A stretch of DNA of 64,000 nt from Trichoplax adhaerens (Eukaryota > Placozoa > Uniplacotomia > Trichoplacea > Trichoplacidae), in assembly GCF_000150275.1 (NCBI RefSeq), contig NW_002060947.1, positions 2,903,740 to 2,967,739 on the forward strand, written 5' to 3'. The notes beneath the pieces are model-generated. The model did not search any database. It was not told the DNA's origin and saw only the letters and a list, made by a program, of their open reading frames with translations. Positions 1-13,200 of this stretch are shown piece by piece (position 1 is the first letter of the stretch; each line of letters starts with the position of its first letter). The position numbers and the translations under genes were made by a program.

Positions 1-457
1 ACTCGGAATTATCCAACGTAGCACAATACCAAAATTGCTTTGCGATTGATATCATAATATGATTTTGAGAGCGTGAAATGTATTTTTACGTAAAATGTAA
101 TGTATACAGCTGTTACATATTCTTTAGTTCGAAATTTTACTATCTCTCAAATTTATTATTGATAGTATGTTCCTGAAGATGAATTCTTAAAGGTTTGTAA
201 TTATTGCAATTATCACTTTTTGCTTTCTCTAGTTAAATACATACATGTCTATTATTATATTTTGGAACTCTTCCGATCGTATTATTAGTTTATGTCTTAG
301 CTATATTCATTAAATCAATTAAATTCATGCTAAGTTATATAGTATGCTGTACATATGAAATTCTTAACATTTGCAAGCTTGCTATAGCTTGTAAAGTGCA
401 CTATTATTTAATTAATCATATTTTGCCCTTATTTTGTTAACCATTACATACGTACAA
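1..457. other. Downstream flank of the HUNK-like kinase gene
   Basis: AT-rich sequence beyond the stop codon of the minus-strand kinase gene. It probably holds that gene's 3' UTR. No other coding segment, RNA gene or repeat was recognised. Confidence 0.5.
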
Positions 458-3351
458 CTATGAACTAGTAGGATGATGAGTATCTTTCTTTGACGGGCGT
501 TTGTGGCGATTTATGATACCTTTCTTATTCGGTTCAATTTTGCTGCTGGGAAGACTCTCATCACTAGCTTTCATTTTGTTATCGCTGTGTGTCTGAATTA
601 ACTTTTTGGAAGATGCTATATGAAACTCTGATAGATCATTTGTTATACTTCTGTAGAGTTTCGTATGATATCGCTGAATTTTTGCTAGAGTAAGCTTAAA
701 AGTAGCAGAAGCATAGCTCGGAATCTTTAATTTGATAGCTCTTGTTATACTTTCTTGACTTAAACCAAGCTTTTTGTGCATGGCTCTGATTATTTGTTTC
801 TCAATATCTTTGGGAAGTGTAACTGAATCGTTAAGCATGTCCAGATGTTGCAGATTATTATTGCAGGAATTGCTTAGCCACTTATGTTTCCTAGCATTTG
901 AAAGTGAAATTCTTTCTCTTGGGTCCACACTTAGAAATTTGAACATTAAATCGATCGCATCTGCCAAAAATAATGATAACTCGAAATAAAATTCTTGTCT
1001 GTCAAATTCTATTTTTATGCCTGTTTGATTTCAGTACCGTGTATTTAGCTTTTAAGTACTAATACTACTTGACAAACTAAGTGTAAAAAAATTTAAACAT
1101 AATTGTCAAGTTCATTATTATTATGATCATCTATGTATTGGATAAAAGATTTTGAGTAAGTGTAATTAGGTTTAATCATAGATTGTTATGCCTGACTTTT
1201 AGAAATTAAAAAATTTGAAGTAGCTAAATTCATTCAATCTATTCCTTAGAAGTGATTTATCTTCTCAAATTATATGTCAGGTTCTTTACTCTTAAAATAT
1301 ATAGTGCCTTATTCTTGGCGTAACAGACGCTAATAAATAAATCGAGTACCTTCAGAGAGACTGTCTGGAACGGGGTTGATTTGAAAACTCATGATCTTTT
1401 GATGAAGTTCTTTAATATCGGCTGATTGAGTAGTAAATGGCAGCGATGCTGTAAGCATAGCAAACATATCGACACCTCTGAAGAAAAATTGGCGATTATT
1501 TATAAAGGAGAAATTCAATTCCAAAATTGCGTTAAAACTGTTGAATTATGAGACTTCAAATAACTGTAATGCTAGAGATTACGCTCATGGTACGGTATGT
1601 AACAATAAAGCATGAATGGGCTAATTAAACTTAAATAAAATATTACTTACATACTCCATATGTCCGCTTTAGGACCATACTCATCAATTGCTAATAACTC
1701 TGGAGCTGTATAGGCTGGCGAACCGCATTGAGACTGACACAGTTTACGAATAAAGAATACATTGGCTTTTTCACGCCGAGTTTTCGTAAAAGTGCTAAGT
1801 CCAAAATCTGCAGTACCAAGATTAGTCAAGGATCTAAGGTTTGTAGTATGGATACTAATTCATATCTTACCAATAATTTTAATGCTATCATCTTCATCAA
1901 CTAGTATATTTTCAAGCTTTAAATCTCTAGCACACGTATATCAAGATACAAATTATACCAAAAAGTTATCAAAAATCATTACAGGTCATAATTTGAAATA
2001 ATCTTCAAAAGATAACGTTGAAAGCATTTGATCAAAAAATGTAGAAATAGCATCTCGTCATTAAATTTGTCAAAATTTCAACTAGTAGACTTACCGGTGG
2101 ATTATATCTTGTGCGTGTAAATAATCAGTCGCTTCAATTATTTGCTTAATATACTTTTTGGTTCGATCTTCAGACAGTTTCCCGTTCTCCTCCAGAATGT
2201 CCGCCAAAGATGTATTACAAATTAATTCCATAGTAAGGTAGTAGTTATTGTCTGTTTCAAAAGTTTCTAGCAGTTGAACCACGCGAGGATGACTGATATA
2301 TCGAAGAATTTTAGCTTCACGATATAAGTGTCTGTTAGCATAAAAGTCATTCCGCAATTTTTGTTTATCCAGAACCTTAATAGCTACCTGCAAATTAGGA
2401 TACAGATGAAATTTGGGTATTTTGAAGTAGTTTGAAATAAAGCAAAGAAAAGACTGCCATATATGTGTATGTGGCACTGAAATTGATGTAACAAAGTGTT
2501 TATTCCCTAAGAATTATATAGCCATTCGCATAGTTAGTAATAAGCCCTTTTGATTTTGAACCTCGTCCAGTTAATGAACATAAGATACTGAATTAGGATT
2601 TAGTAAAAATACTAAGTTTTTCGGAACAATTATTTCGTAGCAGATTAAGCTTGTACTTTATCGTTTTAATTATAAAATCAACTAATAAACAGTATATATT
2701 CATAAACAAAAATTTTAACTGAAATTTTAACTGTCAAAATGATAATAGTCAATAAATCTATCAAAAACTATTTTAAAATGCCTGTATTTATTAGCCTTCG
2801 CTTCAAAGCTGATTTAAGCTATAGTAGAATTTTAAACTTTACTATGCTAATTTTTCTCATTCATATTAAAGTATCCTATTTCATTAAAATATTGCAATAA
2901 AAGATTATGATACCGTATGGCTAATCTGAGATCATGATAATTGATTACGCACAAAATCACTGTATTTAACTACTAAATACTGTAATATCTAAGATGGACA
3001 AGATCATGTCAGTCCCCATTTATGGTGCGCTACTCTCTTTTTAAATAGTTCTACATCGAAATCAAGACTAACATTACAGATTTAAATATTTAAAAATCAA
3101 TTAATATTTTCGTTTAATAATCATTTGTATACGTATACCCTACTGACCTTCTCTCCGGTAACAATGTGTAAGCCTTCGTGAATGGCAGCAAATAAACCTT
3201 GGCCAATTCTTTTACCAATTAGATAGCAGCTAATTCTTTTCTCGAATTCATAATGTTCGAGTTTCGACATCGGGAAAAAACAAATTTCTTTAGACCAAGC
3301 ATCGTTTTGAACGCTGAAACTATTACATCGACTATTTGACGCAGTTGCCAT
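458..3351 (-). CDS. HUNK: HUNK-like AMPK-related Ser/Thr protein kinase
   Basis: Six exons on the minus strand: 3351-3148, 2387-2095, 1926-1871, 1807-1651, 1477-1350, 960-458. Joined they give 1,341 nt, 446 aa, with GT-AG introns throughout. The kinase domain starts near residue 44 with YLIGKRIGQG; its glycine loop ends in Ala rather than Gly (GQGLFA), as HUNK's does (GEGSFA). Catalytic motifs follow: VAIK with Lys72, HRD 165-167, DFG 185-187, APE 219-221. GVDMFAMLT and the NPVPDSLS stretch in the C-lobe match HUNK better than other AMPK relatives. The HRD and DFG motifs are each completed across a splice junction, which supports the model. The protein is shorter than vertebrate HUNK (about 714 aa): the tail after the kinase domain is about 150 residues, basic and low-complexity at the end. 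The T-loop threonine expected before CGSP is Ser210. A soluble signalling kinase is inferred; its substrate is unknown. Another AMPK-related subfamily is the main alternative. Confidence 0.88.
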
Positions 3352-6300
3352 TGCTACTAAAGAAGTATCATACTACGGAAGGCGTAGGTCACAGATTTGA
3401 TTATATATAGCAAATCATTTGTAGAATATCATTATCATCGCTATCTTGTTGTGTAGTACGATAGAAGATTTTACGTTTATAGATGAATAAGGATATTTAA
3501 CATCTGTAAAGGCGTAATACGTGTTTGTTTTATAACAAATGCTTTACAACTCAGCAGTTTAAAATCATCTATTAATAAAGGCCTTGCTAACAATCAGTTC
3601 GCATATATGTTATCACAATGCTCTTGTATCATCTAAACTAGCGTATTATATCGCGGGTATAAATCACCACATGTTACCATATTGGCAACATGAAGTATTA
3701 CAATACTAACAAAGCGTAAGGTCGAAGCAACGCTTAATTAGAATAAATTTTGAAGCTTTCGAATCTTACTAAAGTTCTGCAATCTATTTATTATTTTATC
3801 TATATTAAACTCCTTAATATTTTAAGTAATTGCTAATCGATTGTTTAATCTTCACAATCCTAGTACTTATCATAGTATTATTTATGTACTTAATGTTATG
3901 ACTGAAATTTAAATTTAATTAAGTTGTGGTAATGTACGGTAAAGATTAAATAACATTTCAGTAACGTTACAGTAAGGCAACTTAGTATACAGTACCTTCG
4001 ATAAAAGTAATTTTCTTGTGCATAAAAATTAATTACAATTATTAATTACTCATATATCATATAATGCATTGTCTCTCTAATTGAATTATTCAATCAAAGT
4101 AACCGATTTAAGATCGAATTCTATAAAATTTTCATTTATTACTCAATGAAGGTATTATTTTGCGTCATAGGTAGGACTGTCTGATCGAAACTATAACTAG
4201 AATTAACGTATTATTCTATCAGTTATATTAATGCTCACACAATGCGTGTTGGTAACAAATGTTTGGATCATTGATTTACTACCTAAATAGTAAAAATACC
4301 CGGAGATAAGCTTTCACTCTTTATAGAAATTATCATATCTAGTAAAATTTTTAAATCTAAAATCGGATAGGGTACTATAGATGCTTTGCCTTGCAATGCT
4401 ATATACTTGGATTTGCTACTTTTCGTTAATTTATATAATGCTTTATAGAAATCGCCAAAATTACAATTTACTTTAATTCAGTGAAATGGAATAAAATTTT
4501 ATGATATCTATTCCATAAATATTCAATAATCGATATTAATGGATAACATCTCACTCATATTCTAGATGTTGATACAAGTAAAGCGTTATTGATCTATTTT
4601 GCATACAGGCTTTAATATTACAATGGACTTCCAATTTCTGAATATAATATTCATCAGAAATTCTTTCATTGTTATTAGCAATTCAAGTATCCATATGGTG
4701 GCATAATGCTATTATAATTATCATGAACATGTTATCAACACATTGTTAGTGGATTGTTCAAAGGGTAAGAAATTCGTTCAATCTTGAACGTCGAGACTAC
4801 GTTTTTACGCTTTGATCACTAATACAGTAGTAACAGTATAACTTACGGCTTTCATACCATAGGTGCATGATCATAGTTATCATAAAGTATTTAGGGCACC
4901 CGTACTCTATCGAATTTATGTATACTCAAATCGTACTTATGGAAATGTTGACGTCTACCCCAGCCAGTAATGATAGCAAACCTATAATGCTGTGTATTGT
5001 ACTGAAAATAGCGGCATGATACTTTAGCTATTGCGTATTACTCTATATAATCAGACCGATATCTCAACATCGTTAGTGTGACTACCGTTATTTAATTGCA
5101 CTATTTACCATTTACGAAACAGATTTATTGCTAGTACGAACGTGTCTTAGTTACTGCTTATTATTTTCAATAAGATGGTGCCTAAAAATCATAAGTGTGA
5201 CTGCTGTTCTTTAAACGTCCTATTTACCATTTATAAACCATATTTATTCCTAATATGAGTATAACGCAACAAAACTGAAGTGTCTAGTTACACGAACAAC
5301 ATTTAGCATACGCCCTTGATAGATTGTTGTTTCGCAGTTTGATATTCTTTACCGTTTATAGAGTTTATGTAAACGAGGCTTAATCTAGAAATACTGAGTT
5401 CTTATCAGTGTTATACGATATTATCTTTATAATTAGTAATTACTTTATCCGATACTGCACACATGTAACTTTTGTTACTGTAGTGCTACATCAAAGCTGC
5501 CAGTATCATTCCTAAATCGATTTTGGCAAATTTTTCTCGTCATTATGTTAATACGAGTGATAGCGATTTCATTACTGTTATTTTATTTTCAGCTTTGTAA
5601 TACCTATCTTAACAGCTATAAAGCTTAACTAGAGGATAAATGAAGTACATTTATACACTATAAGTATGACATAAGCTATTACCAAGATTAAATTGATCCA
5701 TAGATGGCAGATAGACATCATGAATAAATTCTAGAAAAGCAAATCAGCTGGATTAAATAATTCCATACAAGATTTTACGGACCGAGTAATTGCATAAAAA
5801 TCGTGTACCAATTTCTGAGATAGTACATAATAATTCCAAGGAGGGAGACCTTCCAATATATCTATCAATGCAATCCGGGTCGTGAATGAAATAGTTAAGA
5901 TAGTTCATCGTGTAAAATTGTTTTTGGAGGCTTGAGTACAGTGCAAAAAGCAAGTTGCTTAAAGCGACTCTTACAAATCTTTGAAAATATACAATGATAA
6001 ACTCATTATAACTGAAAATTTTATCAACAACGAAATACTCGTAGTTTACTCTTTTATCGAGTTTGATATTGCATATCTGTTGCTGTTAGGAACTTCAGTT
6101 GCTATATATTTATTTACTTATACGTAATTTGATAGCTATAACGCATTACAAATAGCCTGTAATCTTTACTGTCCATGTGTTTATGATAAAGGAATCATAT
6201 GCCTAACTTGAATAGCCTGAACGGTGTTAAATTCGACTTTCATGAGCTGACACATTTTTCTGAGAAATAGGCTTTATCCAAAGGCAACCTGTGACTAAGC

Positions 6301-6993
6301 AAGTCTTGATTCTTGAAATGAGTACTGCATACAAATACCCTAATCTAATTATTATTTTTCAATTAGTATTATGGTCGCATGTTAACGCTAATCTGGTTAC
6401 TGAGTCACTAATCGCGTTATAAACTTGAAATTTTCCATTAAGCTAAAATCATTTCGGGGTTAGCCTCATAGAAGGGGAATTTTTTTCTATACAATTACGA
6501 AATTTAGGTTCAAAAACCTTTTCAAAAGGATCAGGTATACATATATAAACTATGAAAATCTGATTATTGACACTGGTATAGCTATTATATCATTAGAATA
6601 CAGGTAGTACTGGATTTAAAGCTTAAGAATAAATTCTAATTTGAGGAATTTTAATAGCTGATACAGGCACTTGGCATACGGTATTCAAGATAAGTATCTA
6701 GCAAATCTAGGTTAAGAAAGATTAGTACATAAGTACTTTCAAGTAAACTGAAATTACTGTAATCACATAAATTATAAATATTTAACGGATTAAATGATAG
6801 ATTATAAGAATAACTGATATTTTGCTGTCAATTTTAATTTTATAGCAGTCAAATCGCTTACACTATCTCGTTAATACTGAAGGTAAAGATTCGGTCTAAT
6901 CCCAAGACCTAGAACTTGGCCAGAGTAGTTGCTTTAATATTCTTAAATTGGATTTTATAAAGGAATCGTCCATTACGGTACTGTACATCAGAT
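3352..6993. other. Intergenic region between two divergent genes
   Basis: This 3.6 kb lies between the start codons of the minus-strand kinase and the plus-strand LGR, so it should carry both promoters. It is AT-rich. A TATA-like stretch lies near 3401-3410, just upstream of the kinase start, and a palindrome lies at 3670-3692. I found no coding exon, RNA gene or mobile element. Short open frames here (for example 5753-5953 minus) have no recognisable domain. Confidence 0.55.
3670..3692. promoter_or_regulatory. 23-bp near-perfect palindrome upstream of the kinase gene
   Basis: Two inverted arms read CATGTTACCAT and, on the other strand, CATGTTGCCAA, so the arms pair at nine of eleven positions. 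The GTTACC/GGCAAC half-sites resemble an RFX X-box, but the 5-nt spacer is longer than the usual 0-3. It lies about 320 bp upstream of the kinase ATG. A protein-binding site is inference only. Confidence 0.3.
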
Positions 6994-7278
6994 ATGAAAT
7001 CCCAGTGGATTCTCTGCATTAACTTCATAGCTGTCGTTTGGCTTGTAATAGCCTGTAGTTGTGGAATTGCAGGTAGAAATTTAAATATGAAATATTGATG
7101 TAAGGCTTTTCTTTATTTTCGTGTCATATGCTGAATTATTATTATAATTTCTAATAGCAATCAGTAATGGTTGTCCAAGCATCTGCAATTGCAGCAATTC
7201 ATCTATAAGTTGCTCGAGTAGCAACTTAATAGCATTGCCCGACATTAACTATACTGGCATAGGATATGTGAAGTCACT
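6994..7278 (+). other. LGR 5' exons: signal peptide and LRRNT cap
   Basis: Part of the LGR gene. Exon 1 (6994-7072) starts at ATG and encodes a short polar start and a hydrophobic core (FIAVVWLVIA), a typical secretory signal peptide, ending in phase 1. Exon 2 (7158-7278) completes the codon and encodes CPSICNC, then a further Cys and a LxALP turn: the cysteine cluster of an LRRNT cap. It ends in phase 2 at CT before gttagt, the phase every following exon uses. No LDLa (type C) module is visible, so the protein resembles type A/B LGRs. Confidence 0.8.
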
Positions 7279-10200
7279 GTTAGTATAATCATTAATAGAA
7301 ATATTTTATTCATAGTTTATGTTCAAATTACTTCATTTATTACGGTATATTTAAGACTAATCAAAACAGGCTAGGCTATAAATCCTTTAACGTAATCAAT
7401 ACGTATACTAATATAATTTTAATTATTGATCTGTCTTCACGTGCTGCTTACGCGAAGAATGAATGATCTTATACAGTCCACTATTACTGAAATTGATTAT
7501 TTAGTCAATCTATATTTTTTTAATAATTAAAATAATGTATTGAAAAGAATCCAAATAGAAATAAAATATAGCTTCCTAACTAAAATTAGCAAGTGGTACT
7601 CTACGCGTTCTTTTACTAACCACACGTCTAATAGCTGTAGCTCTCTTACCGATATTATTCCTCATTATATCTTTCGAATTATGCCAAAATTTTACTACTT
7701 GTTTGATCTACGTGATGATATTTAAGTTTTTATCGCTTAGGATAATCAATAATACCAGTATCAGAAAGATAAAAGCGAGAAGCTTCATTAACTACCCAGA
7801 GTTGATCGTGTTGTAAGTAATTCGAATGTGTATAATGCTATCTTCCTGATTTAGGATATAACTTTTTTCATCTCTGTCAAGTTGTGCCTATTTTATCTAA
7901 CGACATGACATGTATCTCAAACGATATGATACTGTATTATTTGGAACTTTCGAAAGCATACATCCTAGTTTAGTTGTAAGGGTAAGATTGAGACTCTAGA
8001 TTATGGTACATTTCAAAATATTAATTAATACGATTATAAGAATTGCCTGTATGTTCGATCTCATTGTTAGATTACAGAGCAAATTCATCTATATCAAAAA
8101 TCTAAAAACGTTAATATGCTGCAATATTGTTATGATATTAACATTGAGTACAATGTATCATGGAGAATAATTCAGTAGCAGCTTTTTTATCATAGTAGAA
8201 ATGGACAGATACAAAGGATTGACTCTTTTCATAGTATTTGTATAAAGTACATTTACAAGAATCTAACGGAGCATCTTGCCGTGTCCAATTGTTCATATCA
8301 ATTTTAAAAGGATGATAAGCAAATGAAAATTTATAAGGCCATTCTTATCTATGATTATTTGCCGTAGGAACATTACTAGTAGTCTTATCGAGGTTATCGA
8401 GACTGATGCGTTCTGCAGATTACCACATCTAACCAATCTGTAAGATTTAAAATTCATTCTATTTTCTAGATTGCTATATCGGTAAGGTTTATTTATGCTA
8501 GCATCTTTTATAAGGTCTTTAGAAGCCAATCGGCTACAAGCTCTTACATTTGGATCATTTAATTGCCTAAGTAATTTAAAATTATTGTAAGTAGCACTAT
8601 CCTAGGCTTCCAAACCCATTCTTAGTTTACACTTGATTGTTTGACGGTTGCACTATTTAGTTATTCGCGTTTTGATACCTTAGTCTCTTAGAATGTTAGA
8701 TTTATACTCAATGTAACTTTAAGATGTTTTATAATGATAAATTTAAGTCAGAATATAAGTGTAATATTAGCTGATTTTAAAAGATAAAAGTTTACCCATG
8801 TTACAAATCTTTGCAAGGCTGGGATATGGTTGCTTAAATCATTATTAAGCACATGAAATCAGCACTAAGCTCTGATGTCGTAATAAAATCTTAGCAGAAT
8901 TAATCGAACTAATACGAATGTATAGCTCTGTAAAAGGCGCTCCAAAATCTTAGTTTTTGTTTTCTAATTACTTTCTGCATTAAATTTAAAATTGTTAAAT
9001 GTACAGTAGCTTCAACTAAAAATTTATCAATAAGGTTACTATACGCTCAGTACGATACTACTACATTAAACTTCATTTATAACCTGGCCATTAAAATCCG
9101 TATATTCAATTTTTACAGGATGTTAAGATCGAATGCTCTGCTACATATTGAATCGAAAGCGTTTTGTATGTTGCAAAATTTGCAGTACCTGTAAGTATAG
9201 CATTTAGGTGTTAAGTATAAGTGGTTAAATTACAGATATAATTAGGCGGTGCTATTCTTACCTCTATACGTATTGTATGAAAATGTAATTTCACTAGAAT
9301 TCTGGATAACAATCGTCTAAAAGCCATGTCTCAAGGTGACTTTGGCTGCCTATTGAATTTGAAATATTTGTAAGTTTGAAGTTTACAGTACGCATTTATA
9401 AGTACGCGTGTGCATAGTTCGATTCTGGCTATATTCCAACGCTTAAGCTTAGATTTAAATTTAAATTGTTTTTCGTTACTTCTATGCATCATTGAAGAGG
9501 GATCAATAAGGATTTTATTTCTACTTATTATGGATATATTTTTCATAAGACATTAATGAGATGAAAATGTCTCGAGCACAATTGCTTACCATAGTGTCTA
9601 CTTGCAACATAGCATATCAAAGTTCTATTTGTATTAGGAGAATCAATATTTCACCATAGAAAAGATAAATCATATATCCAGTGAAATTTAATTTGTTATA
9701 AATTGCGTAGAGCTAAAAATGTACGCTGTAAAGTTTTATTTTATGATTTAAATGAATCTTTATTCGAAAGAACAATCAAACATTAGTGAGATATTAATCA
9801 ATAACGACAATATTTATTATGTATTATTCCTTAGCTAAAAAATTGTAGCTTGTAATAGATTAGAAATTTGATCAAGGTTTACTCTTCTGTAAATCTCAGG
9901 CGACTTAAACACAATGCTATCACTACAATTGAAGCCAACTCTTTATGTGGCTTGGAATCTCTCATTCGCCTGTTCGTATCGATAAATATAATTAGATTAA
10001 TAATTAAAGCTAACATATACGGTTAATAATACGTAAATATTGAAATTGCTTTACGAGATTTGACTAAATCTGCATGTTAAATTTAGTCAATAAAATTATT
10101 CAAAATTATTAAGCGTCCTCAATCAATATTTATGACCAACAAGCTCATAAGAACTTATTTATTTCTACTATAATGAATATTATATTACACAGTAATTTGA

Positions 10201-13200
10201 AGGGTAATCGTCTGAAGGTTGTTAAAAATAATAGTTTGGCCTGCCTATCAAATTTGGAAGATTTGTGAGTATCATACAAAAAGACAAAGACAGTTGGAGT
10301 ATGCGCTATACACATGCTTAAATAGCTAAGATAATTTCTGTATTATAACGATTATCAAAATGATTAGTTACGGAATAAGATCATATCTTATTCTACAATC
10401 TCAGGCTCACGCAAGTAAACTGATCAAAATATTTACTCATATATATATATATTAATTATAATATATTTTAGATATCTTGAGTATAATGCCATTGAAGAAA
10501 TTGAACCGAGTTCTTTTATTAATCTGAACAAAATTCGAATGCTGTAAGATTTTTAAATCAAAAATAATTAGCATTTTTGGAGCTGGTGGACAGTACTCTA
10601 TTATCAAAGCTTTAAATATTAACTTAGTATTCAATTATATAGCATTGTCAGTATAATTCATTCTGCCACTTATACAGCCGGCATAGCTTTTAAAATTTCA
10701 GATTTACTGAATTACCTATCTTCGCATTTATATTTATAAGGTTTTGATAAATTATACCTCTATACTGTTCTTTAATTGTTCCTTTAATCAGAGATCTGGC
10801 TGGAAATCGGTTGAAAATTATCCGTCGTACTACCTTCGCTGGTTTGCAGTCAATGCAATACCTGTAAGTTATAGAACTAGATGATCAGCTAGAAGCCGCT
10901 AGCTAATCTAAAGGCATATTTTAAGTATAAAGATATACTGCAAGTATTCGTATAAAATAGTAGAACTTTATCCAATTATTTCGTTACTAACTTAGATATC
11001 GCCTATATTTAAAATCGCTATCTATTTATCCCAAAATTCAATGTATCATTATACCAACGCCAGCAACGCACTTATTTACTATATTAAATTAATAGAAAGC
11101 AATTTTAGTTGCTTACAGTGTATCAAAGCGAACCTATTACTCATATTTTATGCACTACGTAAACTTGTTATGTATGTTACTACTTGCAGAAGTTAAGAAT
11201 CATTACGTTAATCCATTATATAAAATATTCATTCTTACATCAGACTATATCCAATATTTAATACCCCTATGTAAGCTTTTTCATGAAATAGCTGTAGATA
11301 CGTGGAACCCAATCACTATTTACGGAAATGAGCTATCAAATTTTCATTGATTTAGAAAACTCGAGCAAAATTCAATTATTTACATAGAACCGAATTCATT
11401 TTGTGGATCAGCTCGTATGGTAGAACTGTATGGTTTATTTTACATGAGAATTATCTTGTCTTCGTATGCAGCACAGCATTAAATGACACCAGTTTCTTAT
11501 TATAATATAATTTACAGTCTGCTTCATGCGAATAAAATCCATAAGATTGAACGTCATACTTTTGCCTGTGTCTCAAGAATAGAATTCCTGTAAGAAGTTA
11601 TGCATTAAAATAATGATAAAAAAATTTATACCAAGATAAAAGAAATTTTTTATGTTTGCTTCGTTAGTAATAGCTATAGATATTGTTTATGCCCTTAACT
11701 CTCTTAATAATGCAGTTTAATTAATTTTTATTTTCGATGTCTTACCGTTTTCTAACTTTAAAAATGCTGAATGTGTTATCAAGTGTTCCAATCATTTCTA
11801 GTTGAACTGTTTAGTCTTCATACTTAAATTCAATGGATCAAGTTATCTAGTTTATTAACCGATACTATAGTTCAAGCTCAAATTAGTAATTGTGAATTCT
11901 AGGTTGGGTATCAGTTTAAGAATATATGTAAAATATTTCTATATATACATTTTACATTTCATATTTATGTTTCCACTTTATTAGGAATATGGATAATAAT
12001 AATATCCAATCGATCGAAAGCGAGGCATTCTGTTCAATGCCGAATTTGTTGTTCATGTAAGCTAATCCGAATTTAAATAGTAAAGTGAACATTTCAAATA
12101 GTAACAGAAGTTTAAACTTTTCTTAACCATTCCTTAGTTCCTAATTATACTGCACAATTTATAGCTACAAAGTTAATCTGCATTTATATTTTCTACATCT
12201 CTAAGCTTTCTTAATAAAACGGTATTCCGTATTAAGCCAGTTGCATTTTAACAACAAAGTTTATCATTAGAACATTGGAATTACAATAATTTCATATTTT
12301 TCTATAGGTCTATAAGTGGCAATAAACTATTTAAAGTTTCTAATGGAAGCCTTACATGCCTTTCTCATCTAATTGGAATGTAAGAGAATTTAAAGTCATG
12401 TCTAATGCTATATTACAGTAATTACAAAGTTTACGTTCTCATAGCATGGCCTATCTATACCATGTTATATTAATTTTTCAATCATTCAACACATTGGTAC
12501 TGAATACTAGTAGTATTTTTGATAAATTGACTTAGCTAGCGCGTGAAATTGTGCATGTACAATTGTACAATGTACAGGGCTACTGCAGAGTCATATAAAC
12601 GCGTGTAAATAAGATTTTGAAGATTTCTACCTTTACAAAATATAAATGAATTATTGAAATTTACTTAATCAATAAATATGGTCATAATGTGATCTCTGGC
12701 TGTACAACCAGCATTTGAATTCTTTATAACCAAACATTGCATAATTTCGAGTCATTCGCAAATACCGTTGGTATTTATGCCAGATCTTATGAAGCTAATG
12801 AAATTACTGAGATTGACGACAATGCCTTCAAGCCGACAATCAAACTACAATCACTGTGCGTGTAGTAAAATAAAATTAAACTTTATAATCTTATCGTAAA
12901 TAGTGTGATAATTCAGGCAATTGATAGTAAAGTAAATGTTAACTAATATTTAAAAAATGCTTTTCATTTACAGATGTTAAGCGAATTTATATTTTTAATT
13001 ACTTCAAATCATTAGCGATTTTTCAGACAATAAGTTATCAAGGATACAGCCGAACAATTTTGCTAATCTTGCTAATCTCCAAGAATTGTATGTTGTAACA
13101 CTGACAATATCTAAAACTAAGGACAGGAAATTTATCTCGACTTTTAACACTTCAGCAACGTGATATTGTTCTAGAAAAGGTGTCTTTGTATTTAATTAAA

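Noticed and set aside
11150-11350. 66-codon plus-strand frame between LRR exons
   Set aside because: It lies wholly in an LGR intron, matches no LRR pattern and has no fitting splice sites.
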